A DNA stretch of 64,000 nucleotides from Chlamydiia bacterium (GTDB taxonomy: Bacteria > Chlamydiota > Chlamydiia > Chlamydiales > Simkaniaceae), in NCBI GenBank assembly GCA_022601645.1, contig JAJACH010000001.1:62001-126000 (forward strand). The letters are read 5' to 3'. The position numbers were made by a program, and so were the translations under genes. The notes beneath the pieces are model-generated. The model ran no database searches. It had not been told where the DNA came from and saw nothing but the letters and a program-made list of their open reading frames with translations. Below, piece after piece: positions 8,321 through 16,139 of this stretch; positions within the stretch are counted from its first letter, which is position 1; the number at the start of each line of letters is the position of its first letter.

Positions 8321-8485
8321 CTAGGAGGAAGAGGAGTTTCTCCACTGATCCCCAGCCTCTTGGATGATCTCAGCAATGATTGCTGGAAGGCCTTTTTGAA
8401 GCGCAGCTTGCTCTTCAGGGGTTAGGTCGGCATTAACGCCTTGGCCTTGAGGGGGTTGGCTACTTGGCGGGATGGGATTTGCCAT
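8321..8485 (-). CDS. unknown 54-residue protein
   Basis: This short frame was found by reading the gap. It starts at ATG 8485 with a full AAGGAG 7 bases upstream and the leader GTAAAATC that recurs before other small genes here. The product begins MANPIPPSSQPP, a Pro-rich head, followed by an amphipathic helix-like stretch (LTPEEQAALQKGLPAIIAEI) and ends in four serines. No family is recognised. It is separated from the upstream small gene by a terminator-like hairpin, so it may have its own weak promoter or depend on readthrough. Confidence 0.65.
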   Translation of the reverse strand: MANPIPPSSQPPQGQGVNADLTPEEQAALQKGLPAIIAEIIQEAGDQWRNSSSS

Positions 8486-8514
8486 GATTTTACTCCTTGA
8501 TTAAGTAGGGAGCA

Positions 8515-8547
8515 TAGAAAAAGCCCTCTTTTTGAACAAGAGGGCTT
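8515..8547 (-). terminator. rho-independent terminator of the 8555-8866 gene
   Basis: A perfect 10-pair stem (AAGCCCTCTT at 8521-8530 with AAGAGGGCTT at 8538-8547) encloses a 7-base loop. On the minus strand the stem ends in TT and is followed by more T. It begins 8 bases after the stop codon of the 103-residue gene. Confidence 0.85.
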
Positions 8548-8554
8548 AAATTGT

Positions 8555-8866
8555 TTATTTGGCGAGGTCTTTTGCGCCTTGAGAGCGTTCCTCTTCTACA
8601 CGATTCTGCAGGAGATCAATCGCCCCTTGGAGATCTGTTTCAAGGGCTTTTGTATCTATTGAACCGTCACATTTTATCACGGAAATACTACTCTTTAGCC
8701 CCAAGAGCTCAATACGGAGTTCGTTTAATTCTGTGCTTTGTGTTGTTGGAATTGTTTTAAGTTTCTCATGCACAACGACATGCATTACTTCTAGAATCTC
8801 TTCTGGTTTTCCTAAATCAAGAAGCATCTTTAAAGTTGGCGAATTTGCATCTAATTTTGCAGCCAT
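8555..8866 (-). CDS. unknown 103-residue protein
   Basis: The product begins MAAKLDANS and looks wholly helical with a Leu-rich coiled-coil-like middle (NELRIELLGLKSS). It has one cysteine and no signal peptide. Its gene has a strong GGGGG purine block before the ATG, a perfect TGTTATAAT 30 bases upstream at 8896-8904, and a clear terminator, so it is a complete single-gene unit. Similar short helical proteins lie in the neighbouring accessory genes, but I cannot assign a family. Confidence 0.75.
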   Translation of the reverse strand: MAAKLDANSPTLKMLLDLGKPEEILEVMHVVVHEKLKTIPTTQSTELNELRIELLGLKSSISVIKCDGSIDTKALETDLQGAIDLLQNRVEEERSQGAKDLAK

Positions 8867-8895
8867 AGTAACCCCCGCTGTTTGTTTGTAATATA

Positions 8896-8904
8896 ATTAT
8901 AACA
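8896..8904 (-). promoter_or_regulatory. TGTTATAAT extended -10, upstream of the 8555-8866 gene
   Basis: This is a perfect minus-strand copy of the nonamer, 30 bases before the ATG at 8866, and is embedded in AT-rich DNA. Promoter function is inferred from recurrence and spacing. Confidence 0.55.
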
Positions 8905-8943
8905 TTTTATTAAAATAAAAACAAACGGTCGTAAAACGGTGGA

Positions 8944-9117
8944 TTACAGCGTGTTGAGATTGTTTAGGATGTTGTAGATTGCTGTCTGAGTTGGTGTTAG
9001 CTGTGTCACTTCAAGTGGTTGGTTATCAACGATTAAAGCGCCGACTTGAACCTCTTCGAGTTCAGGTGTTTTTTCAGGCTCTGGAATGTTTAAAGAAATA
9101 GCTTGTAGTGGATCCAT
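8944..9117 (-). CDS. unknown 57-residue protein
   Basis: The frame is open further upstream, but the ATG at 9117 is preferred because GGAGGGG lies six bases before it. The product begins MDPLQAISL, is acidic in the middle (EPEKTPELEEVQV), and ends in an Asn/Leu-rich tail. The family is unknown. The gene follows another small gene after 59 bases, and its ribosome-binding site lies in one arm of an 11-pair hairpin, which suggests control of translation. Confidence 0.6.
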   Translation of the reverse strand: MDPLQAISLNIPEPEKTPELEEVQVGALIVDNQPLEVTQLTPTQTAIYNILNNLNTL

Positions 9118-9159
9118 AATACCCCTCCATTTTCCATAGAGGATAGGGGGAGGGGTATT
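9118..9159 (-). promoter_or_regulatory. hairpin that hides a ribosome-binding site
   Basis: On the minus strand AATACCCCTCC (9149-9159) pairs perfectly with GGAGGGGTATT (9118-9128), which is the ribosome-binding site and the bases just before the ATG at 9117. The loop is 20 bases. No T-run follows, so it is not a simple terminator of the upstream gene. It may act as a translational switch; this is inferred from pairing only. Confidence 0.5.
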
Positions 9160-9176
9160 TAAAGGCAAGGTACGGC

Positions 9177-9539
9177 TTAGGCGCCAGCTCCCTCAAGCAC
9201 AGCGACTCTGTTATCAAGTGCTAAGATTAATCTAGCCGTGATTTCAGGTAAAGTGCACATGTTGATGTTAAGGCCTGTTCTTTTTGCTTCGTTGCAGACG
9301 TCTACAAAAGAGGCGATCCTGTCTAGGGTTGCTCCGGCTTGAACTTTAGCGCCTGTGCCAGTGATAGCTGCGATGTGAGGTTGAAACACCTCTAATTCAG
9401 CAGCAAGTCTGGCAACTGCAGCGCCAGGACCCATATGTCCTACAGCGTCGAATGCTTTAGGTGCGTCAGGAGGTCCAAGCATCTCAACTACAGAGTTGCT
9501 TAAGACTTCGATTGGTGTGCGTACTGGTGGTAATGCCAT
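9177..9539 (-). CDS. unknown 120-residue protein
   Basis: The product begins MALPPVRTP and has an Ala/Gly-rich helical body with no signal peptide or membrane segment. GAGAGAGGG lies before the ATG, as in other genes of this set. It may be the first gene of a two-gene unit with the 57-residue gene downstream. It reads head to head with hemD, with 117 bases between their starts. I recognise no family. Confidence 0.72.
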   Translation of the reverse strand: MALPPVRTPIEVLSNSVVEMLGPPDAPKAFDAVGHMGPGAAVARLAAELEVFQPHIAAITGTGAKVQAGATLDRIASFVDVCNEAKRTGLNINMCTLPEITARLILALDNRVAVLEGAGA

Positions 9540-9656
9540 AATTTTTTTCCCTCTCTCTTGTTTGGGTTGTTGTTAAAGGTTGGAATTGTACGCCGTTCAA
9601 TTGAAATACGTCAAGGGCTGATTGCATCAAATATCTTTTACTGTTACGTTTAACTT

Positions 9657-10256
9657 ATGCGTAAAGTTCTTTATTTAGGGCTCGACCCTAGTCGCTTCGA
9701 ATGTGATGGAGATTTGGTTCATTGTCCGGTGATCAAAACGGTGAATCGTCCAAGAGAAGAAATTGAGTGGGCGTTAAGTGATGCTTTAGAGTTTACGCAT
9801 TTGATTTTCTCGAGCCAAAATGGCGTGCGCTATTTTTTCGATGCGGTGCCAGAGCTTGGATCTATTGAGATCTTCTGTGTGGGAGAGGCGACGGCAGGTG
9901 CTGTAAGAGACAGAGGGTATGAGTGTCAGGTAGCTCAAAAGGAGAGGCAGGAAGGGGTAATCGATCTTCTTCGGCCGCTTGATCTAAATGGGGCGTATGT
10001 CGGTGTGCCTTGTGCGGTTGGCGCGCGTGGGACTTTAGGTTACTATCTTGCAAGGCAGGATGTTCGTCATCAGATCATTCCCCTTTATACGACGGTGCCG
10101 CGTGAGGTTGATATTCCTTCATTGGATCATGTGGATGAGCTTGTGTTTACATCTCCTTCTTGTGTAGATGCGTTCTTTGCAAAAAGACGCCCCACGCACC
10201 AGACACTTAGGGCGATTGGTCCTGTCACGAAAGAGCGTCTTAATCGCTATTTATAA
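9657..10256 (+). CDS. hemD: uroporphyrinogen-III synthase-like protein
   Basis: HemD closes the linear tetrapyrrole made by HemC. This 199-residue protein has the two-lobe pattern of the family: FSSQNGVRYFF in the first lobe and VFTSPSCVDAFF in the second, followed by RAIGPVTKERL, the typical end region. Sequence conservation in HemD is low, so these are the usual marks. In many bacteria hemC and hemD are adjacent; here five small minus-strand genes lie between them. The 3' end overlaps the tail of a convergent small gene by 17 bases. Confidence 0.82.
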   Translation: MRKVLYLGLDPSRFECDGDLVHCPVIKTVNRPREEIEWALSDALEFTHLIFSSQNGVRYFFDAVPELGSIEIFCVGEATAGAVRDRGYECQVAQKERQEGVIDLLRPLDLNGAYVGVPCAVGARGTLGYYLARQDVRHQIIPLYTTVPREVDIPSLDHVDELVFTSPSCVDAFFAKRRPTHQTLRAIGPVTKERLNRYL

Positions 10257-10503
10257 GATATTTTGCAGCGACCTCGCTTAGTTTGGAGATATGTCCTACT
10301 AAAGTAAGTGAGGGTGGTTCTTGTTCTGCGGTGGTGATGAGGACCTCCACTTGATTGCGCAGGATCTCCTTTTGGGTGGGAGATAGTGCTTGCACCGTCT
10401 GGATGGTTAGGATTAGTGCGGTGGCTTCTTCGGTAAGGTTGGTGTTGGGGTTTTCAACGTGTGCTTTATACAAAGCTTCTGTTCCAAAGTAGATGGATGA
10501 CAT
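10240..10503 (-). CDS. unknown 87-residue helical protein
   Basis: The product begins MSSIYFGTEAL and appears fully helical, with no export signal. Its end overlaps the end of hemD tail to tail by 17 bases, which shows how tightly the small genes are packed into the housekeeping DNA. The leader reads AAGGAATAACCC before the ATG. It follows another small gene by 18 bases and is probably cotranscribed with it. No family is recognised. Confidence 0.68.
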   Translation of the reverse strand: MSSIYFGTEALYKAHVENPNTNLTEEATALILTIQTVQALSPTQKEILRNQVEVLITTAEQEPPSLTLVGHISKLSEVAAKYLINSD

Positions 10504-10521
10504 GGGTTATTCCTTTTGTTG

Positions 10522-10851
10522 TTAGCCAAGTTTTGTTCCTGCCTGGTAGGAGAGGAAAAAAGCGGCTGGGAGCTTCATTTTTTCAAAAAGCTCGTCGATT
10601 TGTTTGGCTTTGCTGTTTAAGTTGCGAGAACGAGTTCCTAGGTGAAATGCGAAATTTTCTAAGGTGTAGATGACACAGTCCATTTCGGTTTGTTTGAAGC
10701 TAAATGTGTTTTGACTAAGCATGGTTAAAAGTTCAATGGCTAAGGTCTCGGGGAGTTTTTTTTTGCGAACGGGGTCCATCATGCGATTAATGGATCTTAT
10801 CAAAGCGTCCTCGTGGATCGTCTGACCTAGGATATGGGCGATAGGGGACAT
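10522..10851 (-). CDS. unknown 109-residue protein
   Basis: The product begins MSPIAHILG and is helical and basic in places (PVRKKKLPE), with no export signal. GGAGC lies close before the ATG. The gene sits 15 bases after the 306-residue gene and 18 before the 87-residue gene, so 11787 to 10240 looks like one three-gene unit. I recognise no family. Confidence 0.7.
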   Translation of the reverse strand: MSPIAHILGQTIHEDALIRSINRMMDPVRKKKLPETLAIELLTMLSQNTFSFKQTEMDCVIYTLENFAFHLGTRSRNLNSKAKQIDELFEKMKLPAAFFLSYQAGTKLG

Positions 10852-10866
10852 TGTTTGCTCCGTTGT

Positions 10867-11787
10867 TTATCCAAAGCAGCCGCATTTGGATTTTATTTTT
10901 ATAGAAGGTTCTAGTTGGTGGAGAATCGTTTCGATTAAAGCAGAGGGGTATCTAATAGCAAGTTTAGAAAGGACTTCTCGAATCTCTAGTGCCATTTCGC
11001 CTCTATTGGCGTACTTCACAAAGTAGGGGTTTCGTTTCAAAATGCGGAGGACTCTTGTGAGGTGTGTGAGTCCTATTTCAGGGGGCGTATCAAGGGCTTT
11101 TTGCAAGGTGTCTTTAAGCACTTTAGCAACAGCTTTTTGATCTTGTGCATCTTTAAAAGAGACGAAAAGGCCTGCGAGCACAATGTCGCGAGTTAAATCG
11201 CGTCTAAGCCCAATCATGCAAGGGTTTTGCTTTGATCGCTTGAGTCGCTTGTAGAGCGTAGGAAGAGAGCATTCTGCGTTTAGCTCGACATAGTTTGTTG
11301 GGTAAACATTGTACTTGCATAACAGCTGTAATTTTCTCTGAATGGATACTACATGTCTTCCAAGAGCTTCGGAATTGGGTTTAAGCGGGCTAATAAATCG
11401 GGGGTGAAGCAAAATGCTAAGATTGGTGAGGCTTTTTTCTTTTTGGTCCAGCTCATCCGGGCTGGGAAGTAGTGCCCAAGTGCTTTTGCGTTTTTCAAAT
11501 ACAGGCGAGATGCTTCGCATCATAACGCCTTGGAGAAGGTTTAAGCGGAAAAGGTTTTTCTTTTGTAGGTTAAATCGCAGTTCTTTACATCGCTCAATAG
11601 CGTCTAAGAGCGTATTCGCCTCTTTTGCTGTGAACGTGCGCTTGAAGAGTTGAATCCCTCCGTCAAACTCTCTGATGGTGTTTTCCGCAAGGCGATTAAC
11701 CGTCTCCATCAAGGTGAGGATCGGGTCATCATCAAGCCAAATTCCATAAGTTGTAGATGTTTCAATAGCGCTTGCCGGTGCGGCCAT
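10867..11787 (-). CDS. unknown 306-residue protein with MAAPA start
   Basis: The product begins MAAPASAIET, the start shared by genes at 12632 and 14472, and is preceded by AGGAGGGGTT. It is helical and rich in Lys/Arg and Leu. It ends in CGCFG, so two cysteines lie within five residues of the C-terminus; this resembles lipid-modified tails of eukaryotic proteins only loosely. No signal peptide, membrane segment or catalytic motif is seen. It is the first gene of a probable three-gene unit. Function is unknown; a host-directed role is only a possibility. Confidence 0.75.
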   Translation of the reverse strand: MAAPASAIETSTTYGIWLDDDPILTLMETVNRLAENTIREFDGGIQLFKRTFTAKEANTLLDAIERCKELRFNLQKKNLFRLNLLQGVMMRSISPVFEKRKSTWALLPSPDELDQKEKSLTNLSILLHPRFISPLKPNSEALGRHVVSIQRKLQLLCKYNVYPTNYVELNAECSLPTLYKRLKRSKQNPCMIGLRRDLTRDIVLAGLFVSFKDAQDQKAVAKVLKDTLQKALDTPPEIGLTHLTRVLRILKRNPYFVKYANRGEMALEIREVLSKLAIRYPSALIETILHQLEPSIKIKSKCGCFG

Positions 11788-11872
11788 AACCCCTCCTAGA
11801 ATCCCTTTTAGACAAAGATCTTAGCACAAAAGCCCATAAAACACAACCCTAGAGAGCTTAGTTGTTCTACCA

Positions 11873-12130
11873 TTATTTTTCTTCTTCAATTGTGGGGAAA
11901 TAGGTTAAACAAAGTTTTCTAAGATGTTTAATCTTCACCTCAATTTCAGGGTCGGTTGGGTTTGTGAGGGCAATGCGCGTCCCAATTTCATCAATCACCC
12001 CGGCATCTTTTGAGCCGATGACAAATTGCATGAGTTGATCTAAAGCCTCTTTGACTTGATCTTCGTTACCTTGTTCTACTTGGCTAAGGAGAGTGTGATA
12101 ATTGACTGGGCTTGCTATCGGTGCTGCCAT
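11873..12130 (-). CDS. unknown 85-residue protein, paralogue of the next gene
   Basis: The product begins MAAPIASPVN. Its segment LLSQVEQGNEDQVKEALDQL matches LLHQVKRENPEKAINALDAL of the upstream 165-residue protein, including the following helix (VVS/VIG, INEI/IDEI), so the two are tandem paralogues of different length. The leader GAGGTAAAATC before ATGGC is nearly identical to that of its neighbour. Only 4 bases separate the genes, which are probably cotranscribed. Both look like helical repeat fragments, but I cannot name a family. Confidence 0.72.
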   Translation of the reverse strand: MAAPIASPVNYHTLLSQVEQGNEDQVKEALDQLMQFVIGSKDAGVIDEIGTRIALTNPTDPEIEVKIKHLRKLCLTYFPTIEEEK

Positions 12131-12134
12131 GATT

Positions 12135-12632
12135 TTACCTCTTTTTTTTATAACCGATTTTTTCTACAGCCATTGAGACAAGCTCTGATACCTTCTTTCG
12201 AAACTGATCATCGACTCCATCACCATCACTGTATTTTTTGATTTGCTCAATCCGGTGGCTCAACTGCGTCTTGTCTGCCGTCTTGTTAAGGAACACCTCG
12301 AGTCGGAGCTCGTGTAGCTCAGCGAGTCGAGGGTCTTGTTGTTGGCTCGAATCCATAGAAATATGCAGATGCTCGTTGCCATAGTGGGAGTTGCTGCTGA
12401 AATGTAAAAGTTGTTGGGCTTTTTTTGCGATTTCAGGTTGGATGATGTGGTCAATCCCTTTCATTTTTGCTTCGAAGTGAATTTCATTGATTCTTTCTTT
12501 GTCTCCGCAGGAAACGACAAGAGCTATGAGTGCATCTAGGGCGTTAATGGCTTTTTCTGGATTTTCCCTTTTTACTTGATGCAATAGTTCCCATTCATCG
12601 ATGTTGGAATGATTTTCTGCTGGAGCTGCCAT
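12135..12632 (-). CDS. unknown 165-residue protein, paralogue of the preceding gene
   Basis: The product begins MAAPAENHSN with GGGGTAAAATC before the ATG. The N-terminal 60 residues are homologous to the 85-residue neighbour at 11873-12130. A His/Ser/Gln-rich middle (about residues 78-98) separates them from a second helical part that ends in a basic tail (IGYKKKR). No export signal or known motif is seen. TGTTACAC near 12668-12675 on the minus strand is a weak match to the recurrent -10. Confidence 0.72.
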   Translation of the reverse strand: MAAPAENHSNIDEWELLHQVKRENPEKAINALDALIALVVSCGDKERINEIHFEAKMKGIDHIIQPEIAKKAQQLLHFSSNSHYGNEHLHISMDSSQQQDPRLAELHELRLEVFLNKTADKTQLSHRIEQIKKYSDGDGVDDQFRKKVSELVSMAVEKIGYKKKR

Positions 12633-12784
12633 GATTTTACCCCTTCATGTTTTTGTTTGTTGGCACAAGTGTAACATGAATAATTTAATATATTCAAGTA
12701 ATTTGTATACAACTAAGGGTGAGCGGGTTGAGCTTTTAACGGGCGGGTGTTGTGTAGTTGGAGGGGATTTGGTATAGGGAAAGG

Positions 12785-13381
12785 ATGTTATTACTTGTGA
12801 GACATGGGGAGACCCCCTGGAATGTAGAAGGGCGCTATCAAGGCCTGACGGATATGGAGCTGACGCTTCGTGGGCATGATCAGGCGCGGCGGCTTTCAAA
12901 GGTTTTGGCGAAAGAGCATGCGGATATTGAGGCGATTCATGCGTCGGATTTAAAACGCGCTCAGGCGACGGGGAGCTATTTGGCTGAGCGGCTCGATCTG
13001 GAGATGGTGTGTCATGAGGGCTTACGAGAGCTTGATTTTGGCGCTGTGGAAGGGCGGTTGCATGATGAGGTGGAAGAGGAGTATGCAAGCGAGCGGCTTA
13101 AATTAGATGCGCGGTATGCAGCGGGGCAAGAGCGGTGGAAGGTGACTGAGTTGCCTGGAGCTGAGACGCATTATGCTGCCTTTTTGCGCATGAAGCAGGC
13201 TTTGCTTGAGATTGCATCTTTAGGCGGGAAGCGCGCTGTATTTACGCACGGCCTTCTTATGGGCATTTTTGTGGCGGAGCGGCTTGGGAAAGAACGTTAT
13301 GTTGCTTTGCCAAATTGCTGTGTTGTTCATGTGGATGCGTCGTTGCAGGTTAAGGGGATTGAGGATTTGCTTGGGGGTTAA
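12785..13381 (+). CDS. histidine phosphatase family protein (phosphoglycerate mutase-like)
   Basis: The protein has the family motif LVRHGETPWN at its N-terminus, with the catalytic His in RHG, the second Arg/His context in SDLKRAQAT, and the second histidine in FTHGLLMG. At 198 residues it fits GpmB/CobC-like broad phosphatases rather than true glycolytic mutase (about 230-250). The ATG at 12785 was chosen because the motif then begins at residue 2-5, as usual; GGGA lies just before. The substrate cannot be told. It is flanked by small minus-strand genes and overlaps the next one tail to tail by 32 bases. Confidence 0.85.
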   Translation: MLLLVRHGETPWNVEGRYQGLTDMELTLRGHDQARRLSKVLAKEHADIEAIHASDLKRAQATGSYLAERLDLEMVCHEGLRELDFGAVEGRLHDEVEEEYASERLKLDARYAAGQERWKVTELPGAETHYAAFLRMKQALLEIASLGGKRAVFTHGLLMGIFVAERLGKERYVALPNCCVVHVDASLQVKGIEDLLGG

Positions 13382-13628
13382 AGTCGAGGAATAGGGCGGC
13401 AGCTTGGTGGAGTTTGGTGGCTTCTTCTTGGATGGGGGCTGTTATGGGGTTAGTTGCAAGCCACGTATCAACGATTCTAACCTGGTGTGTGAGGGTTTCT
13501 TTTGTCGAGCTATCTGCGTTAATGCTAAAAAAGACGACAGTCCAGCTAAGTTGCTCAATGATGGATTGGGTGTTGGCGTCTCTTGCGTAGAGTCTTTGTT
13601 CGAATAGTTCTGCTGTATCGATTCTCAT
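13350..13628 (-). CDS. unknown 92-residue protein
   Basis: The product begins MRIDTAELFE and is helical, ending in a Pro/Asn/Gln tail. GGGGG lies 4-5 bases before the ATG. Its 3' end overlaps that of the phosphatase gene by 32 bases. The 49-base gap to the upstream 264-residue gene suggests a shared transcript. The general build (about 90 residues, helical, no signal) is like the 87-residue protein at 10240-10503. No family is recognised. Confidence 0.65.
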   Translation of the reverse strand: MRIDTAELFEQRLYARDANTQSIIEQLSWTVVFFSINADSSTKETLTHQVRIVDTWLATNPITAPIQEEATKLHQAAALFLDFNPQANPQSP

Positions 13629-13677
13629 GATTCCCCCTGGATTTTTTGTGGAATATTAGTGGTGATTGTTTGAAGTA

Positions 13678-14472
13678 CTAGACTGTTGAGGAGGGAATCT
13701 CTTTTAATCTCACTTGAAGGTCTTTTGTTAATTGCTTGCAAGTTTCATCCTCAATTTCTAGATCATGTTTATTGGAAAGTTCTAAGAGTTTGGTGCAGGT
13801 CTCTTGAAGTAAAGGTAGCAGGCATTCCAGGGTAATCGATTGGCTCAAGGAGATTGCATTTTTGAGATTATGAATCAATTCGGTTCTGGATTTTGGTGTG
13901 GCGATGAGATTTAAGCACCACTGCGCAAGTTGCTTTGTGATAAAATACTGTCTTACAATGGTGTAGTATTTCTCTAAAGCGTTAATTTCATCAAAAACAA
14001 GGATGATTCGTCCGAGCTCTAGGGGTGTAACCGAAGTGTTTTCTACTTGCTTTTCAATGCGGGCGGCACAGGCTTGTAAAATTTCATTTTTTGTGGGTTT
14101 TGCAGTAAGGGTTTGATTGGCAATGTTAAGTGCATTTTCTAAATGTTGTTGTTGCTCTTTTAACCAGTCGGGCAGGTGTGTTTTTTCTTGATGGCTGTGA
14201 ATAGGTGGTAGGGTGAAGTGGGGTTTTGTGAGTTCGTCAAGTTTTGTTAAGAGAGTGGGTTCTAGGGGTTTTTCGGAAAGTGCATGTACGGCAAGGTAGA
14301 CTCTTGTGCGCTCCTCTCGATCGGAGGGTATGCCGCTTTTTGAGAGCTCTTCGATGAGATTTTGGGCGTATTGGGTTACCTTTTCAGTAGGCAGGTCTTT
14401 TAGCTCATCTGGAATTGTAAGTTCGATGTTTGTTAATGATATGCCTAGATCTTGTTGTGCTGGCGCAGCCAT
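13678..14472 (-). CDS. unknown 264-residue protein with MAAPA start
   Basis: The product begins MAAPAQQDLG and its leader is AAGGGGGAATCTC before ATGGC. It is helical throughout, with a Pro-rich stretch near residue 95 (FTLPPIHSHQEK). No export signal, membrane segment or catalytic motif is visible. It lies divergent to sodA with 121 bases between starts. TGTATATTT at about 14508-14516 on the minus strand is a weak candidate -10. Function is unknown. Confidence 0.74.
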   Translation of the reverse strand: MAAPAQQDLGISLTNIELTIPDELKDLPTEKVTQYAQNLIEELSKSGIPSDREERTRVYLAVHALSEKPLEPTLLTKLDELTKPHFTLPPIHSHQEKTHLPDWLKEQQQHLENALNIANQTLTAKPTKNEILQACAARIEKQVENTSVTPLELGRIILVFDEINALEKYYTIVRQYFITKQLAQWCLNLIATPKSRTELIHNLKNAISLSQSITLECLLPLLQETCTKLLELSNKHDLEIEDETCKQLTKDLQVRLKEIPSSTV

Positions 14473-14593
14473 GAGATTCCCCCTTAGATTCCCTTTTTTT
14501 TGGGGATAAATATACAGGGCGTGTTCAAAAAACGCAAGCTTGCGTTTTGGTGGCAGATGGTGTACTCTTTTTTCAAAAAAACTAGGAGTTGTT

Positions 14594-15181
14594 ATGAAGC
14601 ACGAACTACCCGATTTACCTTTTGATTACAGTGCGCTCGAGCCGGTGATTAGTGGCGAGATTATGGAATTGCACCACAAAAAACACCACGCTGGTTATGT
14701 GGCAAAGTTAAATGATGCTTTGGACGCTTATGCAAGTGGCAAGTTAGAAGACCAGGTAGGCGTGTTGCAGGCGATTAAGTTCAACGGCGGTGGCCATATC
14801 AATCACTCGCTGTTTTGGGAAAATCTTTGTCCTGAAGGTGAAGGCGATCTAGGCGATGGGGCTCTTAAAAGTGCAATTGAAGGCAAGTGGGGCTCGGTTG
14901 AGAGTTTCATTGAGAAGTTCAATACCCGTGTGGCACCGTTGCAAGGTTCTGGCTGGGGTTGGCTTGTGGCCTGTCCTGGTGGCGGCCTTTGTATCTCGCT
15001 TTGCAATAATCAAGACCCTGTCTGCGCAAGTGGAAAGATGATCCCTCTTTTGGGTATTGATGTGTGGGAGCATGCTTATTATCTCCAGTATAAGAATGCT
15101 CGTCCAGAGTATCTAAAAAATATTTGGAAAGTCATTAATTGGAAAAAAGTAGAAGAAAGGTATAATAGCCTCAAACACTAA
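14594..15181 (+). CDS. sodA: iron/manganese superoxide dismutase
   Basis: The enzyme removes superoxide in the cytoplasm. All four metal ligands can be placed: His27 (LHHKKHH), His71 (INHSLFW), Asp156 and His160 (DVWEHAYY). The ATG at 14594 is preferred over the upstream open frame since AGGAG is five bases before it and the protein then starts like other family members. Length is 195 residues. Metal preference cannot be told with confidence. It starts the sod-accD-dut-ptsN-ptsN2 run known from Chlamydia (CT294-CT290). Confidence 0.95.
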   Translation: MKHELPDLPFDYSALEPVISGEIMELHHKKHHAGYVAKLNDALDAYASGKLEDQVGVLQAIKFNGGGHINHSLFWENLCPEGEGDLGDGALKSAIEGKWGSVESFIEKFNTRVAPLQGSGWGWLVACPGGGLCISLCNNQDPVCASGKMIPLLGIDVWEHAYYLQYKNARPEYLKNIWKVINWKKVEERYNSLKH

Positions 15182-15189
15182 GGTTAATT

Positions 15190-16125
15190 ATGGGCTTTTT
15201 ACGACTTTTCTCTAGGCACGCGCCTAAAATTAAAATTTCTTCAAGTAAGAAAGATGGCTTCTCAGGCTGGGTTAAATGCTCAGGTTGTGAAGAAATGACG
15301 CATGCCAGCGAGCTTAAGAAAAATTTTCAATGCTGCCCCAAGTGCGATTTTCACTATCGCATGGGGGTGGATGAGAGGATTGAGATGCTTGTGGATGAGG
15401 GGTCGTTTGAGGAGCTTTATGCCGAGCTTGAGTCTAAGGACCCTCTTAGGTTCAAGGACGAAGAGGTGTATCAGGATCGCCTAAAGCGCTCGAAGAAAAA
15501 GACAGGTCGTAAGGATGCGATTGTTGTTGGCATGGCGAAGTTAAATGGACGCGATGTGGCACTTGGTGTGTTGAATTTTGCGTTTATGGGAGGCTCGATG
15601 GGAACGGTGGTTGGTGAGAAGATCACTCGCATCATTGAGCTTGCTATTGAAAGGGCGATGCCGGTCATTTTGGTTTCAGCGTCAGGCGGTGCCAGGATGC
15701 AAGAGTCTTCTTTGAGTCTAATGCAGATGGCAAAGACCTCTGCCGCTCTTAATCGCCTTGGAAAAGCGCGCTTACCCTACATTTCTGTATTGACCAATCC
15801 GACAACGGGGGGTGTGACTGCATCGTTTGCCTCGCTTGGCGACATCATTATTGGCGAGCCAGGCGCTTTGATCGGCTTTGCAGGGCCAAGGGTTGTTGAG
15901 CAGACGATTAAGCAAAAGCTTCCAAAGACGGCGCAGCGCTCTGAGTTCTTGATTGAAAAGGGAATGATCGATGCGATTGTAAAGCGCTCTGAGATGAAAG
16001 ACACTTTGTCGACCTTTTTAGATTTCTTAACGACAAGCCCTGAAAAATTAGATGTTCTTATCAAGCAGTTCACGACGAGCCGCAAAAAAAATGCGATAGA
16101 TGTTGCTGCTAATCCGGGAAAATAA
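15190..16125 (+). CDS. accD: acetyl-CoA carboxylase carboxyltransferase subunit beta
   Basis: AccD with AccA transfers the carboxyl group from biotin to acetyl-CoA in the first step of fatty-acid synthesis. The zinc ribbon is complete: Cys30, Cys33, Cys49 and Cys52. The crotonase-fold core shows GGSMGTVVGEK, SGGARMQE and NPTTGGVTASFA as expected. Length 311 is normal. It begins 8 bases after the sodA stop and is followed by dut after 14 bases, so it is probably part of one transcript. Confidence 0.96.
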   Translation: MGFLRLFSRHAPKIKISSSKKDGFSGWVKCSGCEEMTHASELKKNFQCCPKCDFHYRMGVDERIEMLVDEGSFEELYAELESKDPLRFKDEEVYQDRLKRSKKKTGRKDAIVVGMAKLNGRDVALGVLNFAFMGGSMGTVVGEKITRIIELAIERAMPVILVSASGGARMQESSLSLMQMAKTSAALNRLGKARLPYISVLTNPTTGGVTASFASLGDIIIGEPGALIGFAGPRVVEQTIKQKLPKTAQRSEFLIEKGMIDAIVKRSEMKDTLSTFLDFLTTSPEKLDVLIKQFTTSRKKNAIDVAANPGK

Positions 16126-16139
16126 TATTTTAACGCTCT

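Noticed and set aside
10867-10895. C-terminal CGCFG of the 306-residue protein as a prenylation signal
   Set aside because: Neither a CaaX box nor a terminal CXC is formed exactly, since a Gly ends the protein and the spacing is wrong.
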